Notes: generated from the sequence alone by a model not told the origin. A stretch of 24,288 nt of DNA from Candidatus Desantisbacteria bacterium CG1_02_49_89 (GCA_001871075.1 MNUP01000090.1:1-24288), one strand, 5' to 3'. Positions 1 through 8,161 are shown, numbered from the stretch's first letter. Numbers and translations are program-made.

Positions 1-119
1 GATTTTCTGCTCATCTTTTAACACAATAATCTTTTTGTTGGGGATAAGACACACGGTTACTTCTTGCTCCGGAAATCGACCTACCTTCCAGATTCTGCCT
101 TCGAGAGTACCCACCCCCC

Positions 120-166
120 TCACCCTACCCCTCTCCCTCGAGGGGAGAGGATAAAGGAGAGGGTGA
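120..166. repeat. intergenic palindromic repeat of the CTCTCCC...GGGGAGAG type
   Basis: Nested inverted repeat. The outer arms TCACCCT (120-126) and AGGGTGA (160-166) pair exactly. The inner arms CCTCTCCC and GGGGAGAGG flank CTCGAG with a one-base slip. From memory, elements of this CCCTCACCCT/CTCTCCC form are common intergenic repeats in many bacterial genomes. Confidence 0.75.
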
Positions 167-204
167 TTATTACCTGATTTTTAAACCAGCCAGCCTAAAT
201 CAAT

Positions 205-256
205 TTCCCCCAGATAGGTATACTTCTGATTGTTCCCCAGGTATACTTTTGATTAT
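205..256. repeat. two-copy direct repeat containing GGTATACTT
   Basis: Two successive units share TTCCCCCAG, GGTATACTT and TGATT: 205-232 and 233-256. The first has about four extra bases after CCCCAG. It may be the edge of a mobile element or simple duplicated spacer. No transposase is visible in the window. Confidence 0.5.
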
Positions 257-265
257 TTCCGCACA

Positions 266-306
266 GGAAAAAAGGAAAAAAAAAGGAAAAAAAAGGAAAA
301 AAGGAA
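266..306. repeat. GGAAAAAA purine microsatellite
   Basis: Five consecutive units of GG followed by 6-9 A residues. On the minus strand this is a pyrimidine tract about 190 nt downstream of the mltG stop. It is low-complexity sequence prone to slippage. Confidence 0.8.
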
Positions 307-352
307 TTTTCACGTTTTTCCCTGTAGTTCTGATCCCTGCAACCTTAATGAT

Positions 353-500
353 CCCCCCTACTTTCTTTCGAAAGTGACAGGGGGGACCTGCGAGCCAGAA
401 CGTGTTGCCCCCACAGGTTTCTACGAAACCAAAACGCGGGGGTCTACGAGTCAGAACCGAGTGAATGACTCTTCGATCGATGACCCTACGGTCAGGTACC
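353..500. repeat. degenerate tandem hairpin units
   Basis: Small hairpins recur at roughly 60-nt spacing: CTTTC/GAAAG near 361-374, GGTTTC-TAC-GAAACC at 417-430, and TGACC-CTAC-GGTCA at 481-494. The first two are each followed by a related string (GGGGGACCTGCGAGCCAG, then GGGGGTCTACGAGTCAG), so the region looks like diverged copies of one structured unit. The last hairpin overlaps the mltG stop codon. Confidence 0.45.
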
Positions 501-1481
501 CTGGTACTTCAGCTTTGCCCTTTTGTGCGATTCGTAATCCCTGCTGAAATAGTGCGTTCCGTTATTCCTTGAGACGAAATACAGGTAATTTACGTCAGCC
601 GGCCTTATAGCCGCCTCTATCGAAGGGACACCCGGGCTGCATATCGGCCCGGGCGGCAAGCCCGTGCATATATAGGTATTGAACGGGGATTTTACCTTTA
701 GGTCCTCATTGCTCAGCTTACCCCTGAATTTACCAAGCGCGTACATGACCGTAGGGCAGCTTTGCAGCATCATGCCTTTTTTCAGGCGGTTGTAAAAGAC
801 CCTGGTTATGATCGGCCTTTCGGGATTTATAAGGGCCTCTCTTTCAACAAGTGACGCCATAATAAGCACTTTTTCAAGCGTGTAACCTTTTTGTTCTATC
901 TCAGCGGAATATACGTCCACTACCCTTTTCTTGAACTCCCTCAGCATTTCCATTATTATATATTCTTCCGCGTTGGGCACTTTGGCAAACTTGTATGTTT
1001 CCGGGAACAGGTAGCCTTCAAGCTTCGCCGGAAAGCTGAACGTATCCACGGTCAAATTCGCGTTGTTGGCAAGGGCGATGAACTTCCTGAAATCCACCAG
1101 TCCTTCCATGGAAAGCACCAGCGCTATCTCCTCCATGGTATAGCCTTCCGGGACCGTGACAACGTGGATCTTGATGTCGCCGCTTGCGAGTTTCTTCACG
1201 ACGTCAAGAGTGGACGCCCTTGAGCCGAAGCTGTATTCGCCCGCCTTTATGTTCTTAAAAAGCTTGTAGAATTCTCCGAGGAACCGGAAGAGCAGCCTGT
1301 TCCTGATTATGCCTTTTTCCTTCAGGATCAACGCTATCTCGCCGGATTTGGAGCCGGGCGGGACATAAACAGTGCCGACGCTTATCGGTACGGGGAAAAA
1401 AAGCAGGTAGGAATTTACCGCAAAAAAAGCGAGAAGGGCTAAAACCACGATTAATTTTTTTCTGTCCGTACGTTTTCCCAT
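492..1481 (-). CDS. mltG: MltG, endolytic murein transglycosylase
   Basis: MltG (YceG family) cuts nascent glycan strands at the inner membrane and is thought to end their polymerisation. The 329-residue protein has a short basic N terminus, one membrane segment (about residues 10-29), a LysM-like region, then the catalytic domain. Visible family motifs are YLFPETY (157-163), MASLVEREA (208-216) with the expected catalytic Glu213, FNTY (267-270) and GLPPGPICSPG (274-284). The usual LQTDPTV segment reads LQSCPTV, so the conserved Asp is Cys242. Length is normal for the family. It starts 7 bases below the stop of the CsgG-like gene, so the two are probably co-transcribed. The stop (TGA) lies in a hairpin-rich region. 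Confidence 0.93.
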   Translation of the reverse strand: MGKRTDRKKLIVVLALLAFFAVNSYLLFFPVPISVGTVYVPPGSKSGEIALILKEKGIIRNRLLFRFLGEFYKLFKNIKAGEYSFGSRASTLDVVKKLASGDIKIHVVTVPEGYTMEEIALVLSMEGLVDFRKFIALANNANLTVDTFSFPAKLEGYLFPETYKFAKVPNAEEYIIMEMLREFKKRVVDVYSAEIEQKGYTLEKVLIMASLVEREALINPERPIITRVFYNRLKKGMMLQSCPTVMYALGKFRGKLSNEDLKVKSPFNTYICTGLPPGPICSPGVPSIEAAIRPADVNYLYFVSRNNGTHYFSRDYESHKRAKLKYQGT

Positions 1482-1487
1482 AACCGC

Positions 1488-2477
1488 CTATTTTATCCTT
1501 ACAATGTCCCTGACGCTGAAATCGCTTCCCTGGACCGCGGATGCTATGGACAGTTTTTCCCTTACTTCCTCTATCCTTATCATCCCTATCCTGTTCTCTT
1601 CGGCGCCAAGCGACATGCCTGTTTCCGGGTCAATGATGTCCTCTCCCGGCCTGTATACCGTGAACTCGTCCCCGGCGCTTATGCCCGTGCTGAGCCCGAC
1701 GTTCAGGTAGATCTTTCCTTCTTTTATGAGCGCTATGCGCGCCTGCCAGGGCATGTTGGCGGATTTTGAAATAATATAATCCACCGCTTCCTGTATGCAT
1801 TCCCTTACCGCTTTTCCTATGGGTGTTTTCTGGAACCCGCCGCCGCCGAATTTGATGCCCCTGAGCCGCGCAGCCATGACAAGACCGCTTTCGGTGACTT
1901 CTTTTTCAAAATTCATGGCTTCTATTACGACCCCTGTTGCCGCGTCTATCAGTTTTATATCGATCGCGACCTTGGCGAATGATGACTGAACACCCATGGC
2001 AAAGGGGCCCAAGTCAAAACCGCCCATGCCGCCGCCTGTCTTTTCCTGAAATTCAGTGACCGCGCCTTTTATAAGGACCTGCGCGCCCACCAGCTCCCCT
2101 ATTTTCGTTGTAGTCTGGTCCGCCACCATGCCTGAAGCGCCCAGCTGCTGTTCCTGCATTACGTCCTGAAGGCTCTGCCTTTCCACCACTATGAATTTCC
2201 CGGACTTGAACAGCGCGGTTGTAAGCATGTCGCTCATCCCGGTCCCGATATTCGCCTGTTCTTCGCGCTGACCCCCAAAAAGCATTTCCAGGAGGCCTGC
2301 CCTTTCCTGGGTCCTGGGGACCTTATCCTCAAAATCCAGGACCGCGATCCTCTTCTTGGGTCCTGTAAGGACCGGGGCCTTTGCGATCTCAGGTTCTTCT
2401 TTCAGGGCCTGCTGCCCGGTTGTTGCGCACCCGCACGCAGCCAGCGCGATCAAAAATATCAGTAACATTTTTTTCAT
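1488..2477 (-). CDS. CsgG/HfaB-family outer-membrane lipoprotein
   Basis: I place the start at 2477 (MKKMLLIF), where GGGG lies 6 bases upstream; an ATG five codons earlier has no good site. This gives 329 residues. The N terminus is a lipoprotein signal with lipobox LAAC (Cys15). Residues about 45-235 match the CsgG fold: RIAVLDFEDK, then GMSDMLTTALFKSGKFIVVERQ, then KIGELVGAQVLIKGAVTEF. The C-terminal part (about 250-329), with GISAGDEFTVYRPG and ending VRDIVRIK, resembles the beta domain at the C terminus of FlgT-like proteins. CsgG relatives form outer-membrane export pores or periplasmic assembly factors. No curli subunits are nearby, so the cargo is unknown. It sits between argH and mltG. 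Confidence 0.85.
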   Translation of the reverse strand: MKKMLLIFLIALAACGCATTGQQALKEEPEIAKAPVLTGPKKRIAVLDFEDKVPRTQERAGLLEMLFGGQREEQANIGTGMSDMLTTALFKSGKFIVVERQSLQDVMQEQQLGASGMVADQTTTKIGELVGAQVLIKGAVTEFQEKTGGGMGGFDLGPFAMGVQSSFAKVAIDIKLIDAATGVVIEAMNFEKEVTESGLVMAARLRGIKFGGGGFQKTPIGKAVRECIQEAVDYIISKSANMPWQARIALIKEGKIYLNVGLSTGISAGDEFTVYRPGEDIIDPETGMSLGAEENRIGMIRIEEVREKLSIASAVQGSDFSVRDIVRIK

Positions 2478-2492
2478 TTCATTCCCCGTCAT

Positions 2493-2530
2493 AACTAGCT
2501 CAATAGTCTAATTGTCCAATAGCTCAATAG
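2493..2530. repeat. short tandem repeat array, AGCTCAATAG word
   Basis: The word AGCTCAATAG occurs twice (2497-2506, 2521-2530) with a related GTCCAATAG between. The array fills the gap between argH and the CsgG-like gene and supplies the argH stop codon and its last two Tyr codons. Confidence 0.7.
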
Positions 2531-3927
2531 TAAAGGAAGTTGTCGGTTATTATCTTAACCTTTAACTTTCTACGCGCAAGCCTGATCTGTTCCAGCACCC
2601 GCACCTTTGCCGTGCCGCCTGAGGATTTCCTGCTGCCCACGGCGTTTTCCGGTTTTAAATTGCGGTAAACATCTCCGGAAAATTTTTGGGAAAAAGCCTT
2701 AAGCTCTTTCAGGGTCAGCTCATCAAGCCTTTTGCCATTTTCAAGGCAGCTGTTTACTATTTTGCAGGCCACAGAATATGCCTCGCGGAAAGGCAGTCCT
2801 TCCCTGACAAGGTAATCTGCCAGGTCAGTAGCTGTGGAAAAGCCATCATCTGCGCTCTGCAGCATTTTTTTCCTGTTTATGGTTATGTTTTCCAGCAGGC
2901 AAGAGTAGATCCTGAGGCATTTTTTTACAGTCGTAACAGCGTCAAAAACCGCTTCCTTATCTTCCTGCATGTCGCTGTTATAAGAGAGCGGCAGGCCCTT
3001 CATTGTTACAAGCAGGGAATTCAGGCTGCCGATGACCCTGCCAGTCTTTCCCCTTACGAGCTCGGCAACATCCGGGTTTTTCTTCTGCGGCATTATGCTT
3101 GAACCTGTGCAGAAAGATTCGTCAATATCCACAAACCCGAATTCCGGACTGCTCCACAGCACGAGTTCTTCGCTGAACCTGCTCAGGTGCACCATTATAA
3201 TGGAAAGGCACCCCAGCGTTTCGATCGCGAAATCCCTGTCGCTTACGGCGTCTATGCTGTTCTGAGAGACCTCTGAGAAACCCAGGAGCTTTGCCGTGTA
3301 TTTCCTGTCTATGGGGAACGAAGTTCCTGCCAGAGGCCCTGAACCGAGCGGCATTACGTTTATCCTTTTAAGGCAGTCTGACAGCCTTCCGGCATCCCTG
3401 TCCAGCATCCAGAAATACGCCATAATGTGGTGCGAAAAAAGCACGGGCTGGGCGTGCTGGAGATGCGTGTATCCCGGCATCACCGCGCCGATGTTCTTTT
3501 GAGCTGTCTTTATGATGACTTCCTGAAGGACTTTCAACAGCAATTTAATATCAGCGGCTGCATCCCTCAGGAACATCCGGAGATCGAGGGCTACCTGGTC
3601 GTTCCTGCTCCTTGCGGTGTGCAGTTTCTTGCCTGTCTCCCCTATTTTCCGGATAAGCATCTGTTCCACAGCCATATGTATATCTTCCGAGGTTTCGCTG
3701 AACTTCAGCTTGCCTGTATCTATTTCCCTGCAGATCCGCGCCAGGCACTTTATTATCTTGCCGGATTCTTTCTTTGTGATTATCCCGCATTTGCCCAGCA
3801 TTTTGGCGTGCGCGATGCTTCCGGCTATGTCGTATTTGCACAGTTTTTTGTCGAATGCGAAGGACGAAGTGAAATCCAGCGCGTCCTTGTTCAATTTTTT
3901 CCTGAACCTGCTCCTTAATAAATTCAT
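2524..3927 (-). CDS. argH: ArgH, argininosuccinate lyase
   Basis: Catalyses the last step of arginine synthesis, argininosuccinate to arginine plus fumarate, in the cytoplasm as a homotetramer. The 467-residue protein has the fumarase/aspartase-superfamily blocks: GSIAHAKML (36-44), HTARSRNDQ (103-111), PGYTHLQHAQP (151-161, catalytic His155) and the signature GSSIMPQKKNP (275-285) with the catalytic Ser loop. The N terminus lacks the usual LWGGRF and reads MNLLRSRF. An AAGGAG site 7 bases upstream fixes the start. The last residues (FLYY) are encoded by the adjoining tandem-repeat array. It is separated from argG by a DUF2283 gene and a DUF4258 pseudogene, an insertion into what is otherwise a continuous arg cluster. 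Confidence 0.96.
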   Translation of the reverse strand: MNLLRSRFRKKLNKDALDFTSSFAFDKKLCKYDIAGSIAHAKMLGKCGIITKKESGKIIKCLARICREIDTGKLKFSETSEDIHMAVEQMLIRKIGETGKKLHTARSRNDQVALDLRMFLRDAAADIKLLLKVLQEVIIKTAQKNIGAVMPGYTHLQHAQPVLFSHHIMAYFWMLDRDAGRLSDCLKRINVMPLGSGPLAGTSFPIDRKYTAKLLGFSEVSQNSIDAVSDRDFAIETLGCLSIIMVHLSRFSEELVLWSSPEFGFVDIDESFCTGSSIMPQKKNPDVAELVRGKTGRVIGSLNSLLVTMKGLPLSYNSDMQEDKEAVFDAVTTVKKCLRIYSCLLENITINRKKMLQSADDGFSTATDLADYLVREGLPFREAYSVACKIVNSCLENGKRLDELTLKELKAFSQKFSGDVYRNLKPENAVGSRKSSGGTAKVRVLEQIRLARRKLKVKIITDNFLYY

Positions 3928-3951
3928 TCCCTCTCCTTAAAAAACTTTGAG

Positions 3952-3983
3952 TTATTGAATTTCGCAAATGCGAAATTCAATAA
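3952..3983. repeat. perfect 15-bp-arm palindrome, TTATTGAATTTCGCA family
   Basis: Arms TTATTGAATTTCGCA (3952-3966) and TGCGAAATTCAATAA (3969-3983) pair perfectly around AA. It lies 25 bases upstream of the argH start. Related inverted repeats occur upstream of argG (about 5807-5871) and tgt (16000-16041), so this is a repeat family. There is no T-tract after it, so it is not a classical terminator. Confidence 0.85.
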
Positions 3984-4010
3984 TAGATATCAATAGATTT
4001 TTATGAATTT

Positions 4011-4229
4011 CTATTTTGCTGCTTCAGACGTAACTTCATGTTTTACAGGCAATAGCTCATCTAGGTTTAAATGCTTAGAAGCATCGAGAATCTCGATGCC
4101 CACAATCCTGTTGTCGTCTCCGATATCCAAGACGATATCATCTGAAATGCGTTTATTAACCACCTGTTGTTTTCTGCTGTCTAACCGAAGATAAAGCAAA
4201 TCAGTGTTTGAATTATATTGAATCTGCAT
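4011..4229 (-). CDS. DUF2283 family protein, copy 1
   Basis: A 72-residue protein starting MQIQYNSNTD; the start at 4229 has GGAGG six bases upstream, better than the ATG ten codons earlier. The pattern YNSNTDLLYLRL followed by ISDDIVLDIGDDNRIVGIEILDASK is characteristic of DUF2283. Such genes often sit beside DUF4258 genes, and the pair is often suspected to be a toxin-antitoxin-like module; the biochemical role is not established. Here the DUF4258 partner upstream (4213-4494) is broken by an in-frame stop and overlaps this gene by 17 bases. Copy 2 at 13956-14198 keeps an intact partner. Confidence 0.8.
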   Translation of the reverse strand: MQIQYNSNTDLLYLRLDSRKQQVVNKRISDDIVLDIGDDNRIVGIEILDASKHLNLDELLPVKHEVTSEAAK

Positions 4230-4494
4230 GTTCCCCCTCCCATTTTCCATAATAAACATAAACTGTAACAGTTATAACAATACCCTTTTCAAAAGTGTAA
4301 AATACCTCTACTCTTTTCTGTTCATAATATTTACCGCATCGATTCTGTTTGAAATCATATATTTTAGCTTTTCCTTTTCTATCATATTTGGCAGAGACGG
4401 AAAATCCAGTGTTAATTACTTCTCTTATTTCTTTTTCGTTTGTTCCTCTTTCTTAGGCACGCTCCAACGTATGCAAATCAATTTGGATTTCCAT
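4213..4494 (-). pseudogene. DUF4258 family gene interrupted by in-frame TAA
   Basis: On the minus strand an ATG at 4494-4492 opens a frame reading MEIQIDLHTLERA, then TAA (4455-4453), then continues without frameshift as ERGTNEKEIREVINTGF and KIYDFKQNRCGKYYEQ to VITVTVYVYYGKWE, ending at TAA 4215-4213. It aligns by eye with the intact DUF4258 protein at 14210-14461 (KERMQERGAKEEEV, QIEVFAVEE, AITVLVKYF). The stop stands where a Lys-like codon (AAA to TAA) would fit. There is no usable start after the stop, so I call it a pseudogene. Its 3' end overlaps the DUF2283 start by 17 bases. Confidence 0.75.
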
Positions 4495-4534
4495 TCTATC
4501 CCAGCCTTATATTTTTTAGTTGCTTTTGCCTTTT

Positions 4535-4567
4535 GTCGCCACTTCGGCGACCCGCCGATGAGGCGGG
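4535..4567. repeat. two tandem hairpins after argG
   Basis: GTCGCC-ACTTC-GGCGAC (4535-4551) is followed directly by CCCGCC-GATGA-GGCGGG (4551-4567). It starts 4 bases past the argG stop. The minus strand after it is A-rich, not T-rich, so it does not read as an intrinsic terminator in the direction of argG. The second hairpin belongs to the CCCGCC/GGCGGG palindrome class seen elsewhere here. Confidence 0.65.
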
Positions 4568-4570
4568 ACT

Positions 4571-5767
4571 CTATCGATTCCTTTTTAAAGCTTGAGCCCG
4601 TATCTTATACGGAAGCCCCCACAGTTCTATGAATCCCTTGGCGAGTTTCTGGTCAAACGTTGAGCCCTTGTCATACGTGGCAAGTTTGTAGTTGTAGAGC
4701 GAATACGGCGATTTCCTGCCGGCAACAGCGCAGGTCCCCTTGTAAAGTTTTACCCGCACATCGCCTGTCACGTATTTCTGGGTTTCGTTAACGAACGCGT
4801 CCAGCGCTTTTTTCAAAGGCGTATACCACAGCCCGTAATATACCAGCTCGGAATATTTCTGCGAAACCAGTTCCTTGTAATGCGCTGTTTCCCTGTCCAG
4901 CACAAGGCCTTCCAGCTCTTTATGCGCGGTATTAAGTATCGTTGCAGCGGGTAGTTCGTATATCTCGTGCGATTTTATGCCCACAAGCCTGTTCTCGACC
5001 ATATCAACCCTGCCGACCCCGTGCGCCCCGCCGATCTTCGCGACCTTGCATATCAGGGAAGACGGCTTCATCCGTTTTCCGTCCAGTTTTACCGGGACCC
5101 CCTTTTCAAACGAGATCACCAGGTATGCCGGTTTATTGGGCGCGGCCTGCGGGGATTTTGTTATCTGGTAGGCGTCTTCAGGCGGCTCTTTCCAAGGGTC
5201 TTCCAGAACACCCGCTTCTATGCTTATGCCCCAAAGGTTCCTGTCAATACTGTAAGGGCTTTTTTTAGTCACGTCGACAGGAATGCCGTGCTCTTTGGCG
5301 TATTCGATCTCCTCGTCCCTTGACCCGAGTTCCCACTCCCGTACCGGCGCTATGACTTCCAGGTGCGGGGCAAGCGTTGAAATACCCACCTCGAACCTTA
5401 CCTGGTCGTTGCCCTTGCCTGTGCAGCCGTGCGCAGCGGAGCCGCATTTTTCAATGACCGCCACCCGCGCGAGCTCCCATACTATCAACGGCCTTGAAAG
5501 GGCTGTCGCAAGAAGGTAACCTTTCTCGTAAACGGCGCCGGCTTTAAGGGCCGGGAAAACGAATTCGTTTATAAATTTCTCCTTCAGGTCGGAAACATAT
5601 ACCTTACTCGCGCCTGAGGCGATAGCCCTTTTGTCTATCTTGAGTATGTCCTCTCCCTGCCCGACATCCGCGTAGACGCATATTATACTGGCACCGTATT
5701 TCTCTTTCAGCCACTTTATCGCCACTGAGGTATCAAGCCCCCCGGAATAAGCCAGCGCAATTTTCAT
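4571..5767 (-). CDS. argG: ArgG, argininosuccinate synthase
   Basis: Joins citrulline and aspartate with ATP to make argininosuccinate; cytoplasmic tetramer. The 398-residue protein begins MKIALAYSGGLDTSV, containing the ATP-pyrophosphatase P-loop (residues 6-14). Other family blocks are YADVGQGED, EKGYLLATALSRPLI, HGCTGKGNDQVRFE, SPYSIDRNLWG, and the C-terminal YKGTCAVAGRKSPYSLY. Length is typical. GAGGAG five bases above the ATG fixes the start. It follows argF after a 143-base spacer that is a large imperfect palindrome. The stop is only 4 bases from a double hairpin. Confidence 0.97.
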   Translation of the reverse strand: MKIALAYSGGLDTSVAIKWLKEKYGASIICVYADVGQGEDILKIDKRAIASGASKVYVSDLKEKFINEFVFPALKAGAVYEKGYLLATALSRPLIVWELARVAVIEKCGSAAHGCTGKGNDQVRFEVGISTLAPHLEVIAPVREWELGSRDEEIEYAKEHGIPVDVTKKSPYSIDRNLWGISIEAGVLEDPWKEPPEDAYQITKSPQAAPNKPAYLVISFEKGVPVKLDGKRMKPSSLICKVAKIGGAHGVGRVDMVENRLVGIKSHEIYELPAATILNTAHKELEGLVLDRETAHYKELVSQKYSELVYYGLWYTPLKKALDAFVNETQKYVTGDVRVKLYKGTCAVAGRKSPYSLYNYKLATYDKGSTFDQKLAKGFIELWGLPYKIRAQALKRNR

Positions 5768-5782
5768 TTCGTCTCCTCAATT

Positions 5783-5905
5783 GATTACACAGATTCAAAC
5801 ATAATTATTATTGAACTTCGCAAAATAGATTTTCAGATGTTTTTGCGAGCGTTTATGCGAAATTCAACAATCGGTGTAATCATCTTTTCGAAAATCTGTG
5901 TAATC
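5783..5905. repeat. long imperfect palindrome between argF and argG
   Basis: Outer arms GATTACACAGATT (5783-5795) and AATCTGTGTAATC (5893-5905) pair exactly. Nested inside is a diverged copy of the TTNNTGAATTTCGCA palindrome (about 5807-5823 with 5855-5871). The element fills the spacer; a transcript through it could fold into one long stem. Confidence 0.75.
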
Positions 5906-5910
5906 ATTAT

Positions 5911-6831
5911 TTATTTGGAAAGCCACAGCATAAGGACCGCTTTCTGCGTATGCAGGCGGTTTTCCGCCTGATCCCATACAACCGACTGCTTCCCGTCCAG
6001 GACTTCGGAAGTTATTTCCTGGCCCCTGTGCGCCGGAAGGCAATGCATGATCATACAATCCTGTTTTGCTTTCTTAAGCAGTTTTGCGTTTACCTGGAAC
6101 AGCCTGAATGCCTTTACGCGTGCCGCCTCTTCTTTTTCCTGGCCCATGCTGACCCAGGTGTCGGTATATATGACGTCCGCTTCCCGGACCGCCTTTTCCG
6201 GATCATACTCGATCTTTATGCTTCCGCCGTTCTTTTTTGCTTCTGCAACAGTCTGTTTCAGTATTTTCCCGTCCGGTTCGTATCCTTCCGGCCCGGTAAA
6301 TACCATGTTCATCCCGAATTTTGCCGCCCCCTGCATAAGCGACTGGCAGACATTGTTCCCGTCTCCCACAAAAACCACTTTAAGGCCCTTCGGCTCCATG
6401 CCCCTTTCCTTTATAGTAAAAAGGTCGGAGAGTATCTGGCACGGATGGAATTTCTCTGTAAGCCCGTTTATCACCGGTATTGTCGAATTTTTCGCCAGCC
6501 CCGCAAGGAACCTATGCTCGCCCCTTATCACCATCCCGTCCATGTACCTGGAAAGGACCCTTGCGGTGTCTTCAATGCTTTCGCCCCTGCTGAGCTGCAG
6601 GTCCGCGAGGTTAAGTATTATCGCCTTGCCCCCGAGCTGGAACATGCCTGCGTCGAACGAAACCCTTGTGCGCGTGGAAGGTTTCTGGAATATAAGGCCC
6701 AGGGTTTTCTTCTTGAGAGGTTCGTAGAGCTCACCCCTTTTCTGCTTATCCTTAATATACTGGGTGATGTCAAGGATCTCCTGCATTTCCTCTTTTGTAA
6801 CGTCATCGAACGATATCAAATTTTTCCTCAT
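5911..6831 (-). CDS. argF: ArgF, ornithine carbamoyltransferase
   Basis: Transfers the carbamoyl group from carbamoyl phosphate to ornithine to give citrulline. I start at 6831 (MRKNLISFDD), where GGAG lies 6 bases upstream; an ATG eleven codons earlier falls in repeat sequence. This gives 306 residues, the normal length. Visible motifs: STRTR (52-56, carbamoyl-phosphate binding), HPCQ (129-132), DTWVSMGQE (224-232, ornithine-binding SMG loop) and MHCLPAHRG (262-270). All catalytic motifs are intact. It lies between argD and argG in the arg cluster. Confidence 0.97.
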   Translation of the reverse strand: MRKNLISFDDVTKEEMQEILDITQYIKDKQKRGELYEPLKKKTLGLIFQKPSTRTRVSFDAGMFQLGGKAIILNLADLQLSRGESIEDTARVLSRYMDGMVIRGEHRFLAGLAKNSTIPVINGLTEKFHPCQILSDLFTIKERGMEPKGLKVVFVGDGNNVCQSLMQGAAKFGMNMVFTGPEGYEPDGKILKQTVAEAKKNGGSIKIEYDPEKAVREADVIYTDTWVSMGQEKEEAARVKAFRLFQVNAKLLKKAKQDCMIMHCLPAHRGQEITSEVLDGKQSVVWDQAENRLHTQKAVLMLWLSK

Positions 6832-6850
6832 TGTTTTCTCCGTTAAATTC

Positions 6851-6880
6851 CGTTCTTCGTTCATCGTGCATCGTTCATCG
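6851..6880. repeat. short tandem repeat array, CGTTCATCG word
   Basis: CGTTCTTCG, TTCATCGTGCATCG and CGTTCATCG follow one another just upstream of argF. The array creates the spurious earlier ATG of the argF frame. Confidence 0.65.
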
Positions 6881-6960
6881 CTAGAAAAAGTTGTGTGTTG
6901 TGAGTTGTCAGCAATCTAATATAAAAAGCTGTTTTCCTTCACTTGTATCTTGCCCCTGTG

Positions 6961-6982
6961 CTATATGCTATGAGCTATGAGC
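6961..6982. repeat. short tandem repeat array, CTATGAGC word
   Basis: CTATATG then CTATGAG twice. It straddles the argD 3' end and encodes its last three residues and stop. The same word recurs at 8238-8275 and 13281-13297. Confidence 0.7.
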
Positions 6983-8161
6983 ATTTTTAAGCACACTTTC
7001 AAAGATGCTGACCGCTTTGTCTATCTGTTTTTTGGTAACAATCAGCGGGGGCAGAAAGCGTATGACCTTTTCGGCTGTGCAGTTGGTAAGCAATCCTTTT
7101 TTAAGGCACGCCGCGGCGATCTCTTTTCCCTCTCTTTTCAGCTCCACGCCTATCATCATACCCATTCCCCTTACTTCGGATATGACCGCGTGCTTTTTCT
7201 TCAGCTCATTGAGCTTCTGCAAGAAATATTTTCCGTTTGACAGGGCTTTTGCAAGCAGGCCCTCACTTTTTATCGTGTCAAGGACCGCACAGGAAGCCGC
7301 GCAAACAACAGGGTTGCCGCCGAACGTGGACGCGTGCATGCCGGGCTTGAGAACCCCGGCGTGTTTATTCCTTACGATCATAGCGCCTATCGGAAGCCCC
7401 CCGCCCAGTGCTTTCGCGAGAGTTACCATGTCCGGGACCGCATCCGCGCCGTAGTGCTGGAAAGCGAACATTTTCCCTGTCCTGCCGATCCCGGTCTGGA
7501 CCTCATCGAATATCAGGAGCATTTTCTTTTTATCGCACAGTTCCCTCAGCCCTTTCAGGAATTTTTTCTCCGCGATGTTGACCCCACCTTCTCCCTGGAT
7601 CGGCTCAACCATTATCGCGACTGTCTTTCCGCCTGCCATTTTCTTAACGGCGTTAATGTCGTTGAATGGAACATATTTGAAACCCCGCGCGAGAGGCTGG
7701 AAACCTTTCTGGTATTTTGTCTGCCCGGTGGCGGTTATGGTTGTCACTGTCCTTCCGTGGAAGGATTCTTTCATTGTTATAATGCCGTTCCTTCCGGGAT
7801 TGCCGTATTTCCTCGCGAGTTTTATGGCAGCTTCGTTCGCTTCCGCCCCGCTGTTGCAGAAAAACACCTTTCCGGGGAAAGAGAGCTTTATCAGTTTTTG
7901 AGCGAGCTCTGCCTGCGGCTGCGTGTAATAAAGGTTCGACGTGTGCATAAGTTTCCGCGCCTGCGCGCAGACCGCCTTTACGATTGCGGGATGGCACTGC
8001 CCAAGGTTGTTGACCGCAAGGCCGGAGAAGAAATCAAGGTACTTTCGGCCTCCGGCGTCCCTTACCTCGGCGCCTTTGCCTGACACGAGCGCGACCGGGC
8101 TCCTGCCGTAGGTTTTTAAGATGTATTTATCCGTTAGTTTGATTATCTCTTTTTCATTCAT
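6968..8161 (-). CDS. argD: ArgD, acetylornithine aminotransferase
   Basis: PLP enzyme that converts N-acetylglutamate semialdehyde to N-acetylornithine with glutamate as amino donor. The 397-residue protein shows class-III aminotransferase features: FFSGLAVNNLGQCHP, FFCNSGAEANEAAIKLAR (PLP phosphate loop, about 100-117), SFHGRT, EPIQGEGG, LLIFDEVQTGIGRTG with Asp219, and LAKALGGGLPIGA with the Schiff-base Lys250. The start at 8161 has only a weak GGAAAA site but matches family length. The last codons (AHSS and TAG) are encoded by a CTATGAGC tandem array, suggesting that spacer repeats have extended the C terminus slightly. Confidence 0.96.
   Translation of the reverse strand: MNEKEIIKLTDKYILKTYGRSPVALVSGKGAEVRDAGGRKYLDFFSGLAVNNLGQCHPAIVKAVCAQARKLMHTSNLYYTQPQAELAQKLIKLSFPGKVFFCNSGAEANEAAIKLARKYGNPGRNGIITMKESFHGRTVTTITATGQTKYQKGFQPLARGFKYVPFNDINAVKKMAGGKTVAIMVEPIQGEGGVNIAEKKFLKGLRELCDKKKMLLIFDEVQTGIGRTGKMFAFQHYGADAVPDMVTLAKALGGGLPIGAMIVRNKHAGVLKPGMHASTFGGNPVVCAASCAVLDTIKSEGLLAKALSNGKYFLQKLNELKKKHAVISEVRGMGMMIGVELKREGKEIAAACLKKGLLTNCTAEKVIRFLPPLIVTKKQIDKAVSIFESVLKNAHSS

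Larger units (their letters stand above)
1..491. other. gene-free left end with repeats
   Basis: I see no convincing gene here. A plus-strand frame at 230-547 is low-complexity, runs through a purine microsatellite and several hairpins, and overlaps the 3' end of mltG, so I treat it as spurious. The stretch holds a palindromic repeat (120-166), a direct repeat (205-256), a GGAAAAAA microsatellite (266-306) and a degenerate tandem hairpin region (353-500), each listed separately. Confidence 0.7.

Noticed and set aside
205-256. Terminal repeats of an IS element
   Set aside because: The repeated GGTATACTT block is suggestive, but no transposase or matching opposite end is in the window.
353-500. 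CRISPR array
   Set aside because: Units are diverged, hairpins differ in sequence, and there are no exact repeats with regular unique spacers or cas genes.
230-547. Plus-strand 105-codon frame near the left end
   Set aside because: It crosses a GGAAAAAA microsatellite and hairpin repeats, has low-complexity Lys-rich sequence, no family resemblance, and overlaps the mltG 3' end.
4535-4567. Intrinsic terminator of argG
   Set aside because: Two good hairpins are present but the minus strand after them is A-rich with no U-tract.
4228-4632. Plus-strand 134-codon frame rich in Phe/Ser
   Set aside because: It is the antisense shadow of the DUF4258 pseudogene and the argG 3' end; the minus-strand reading gives a recognisable family.
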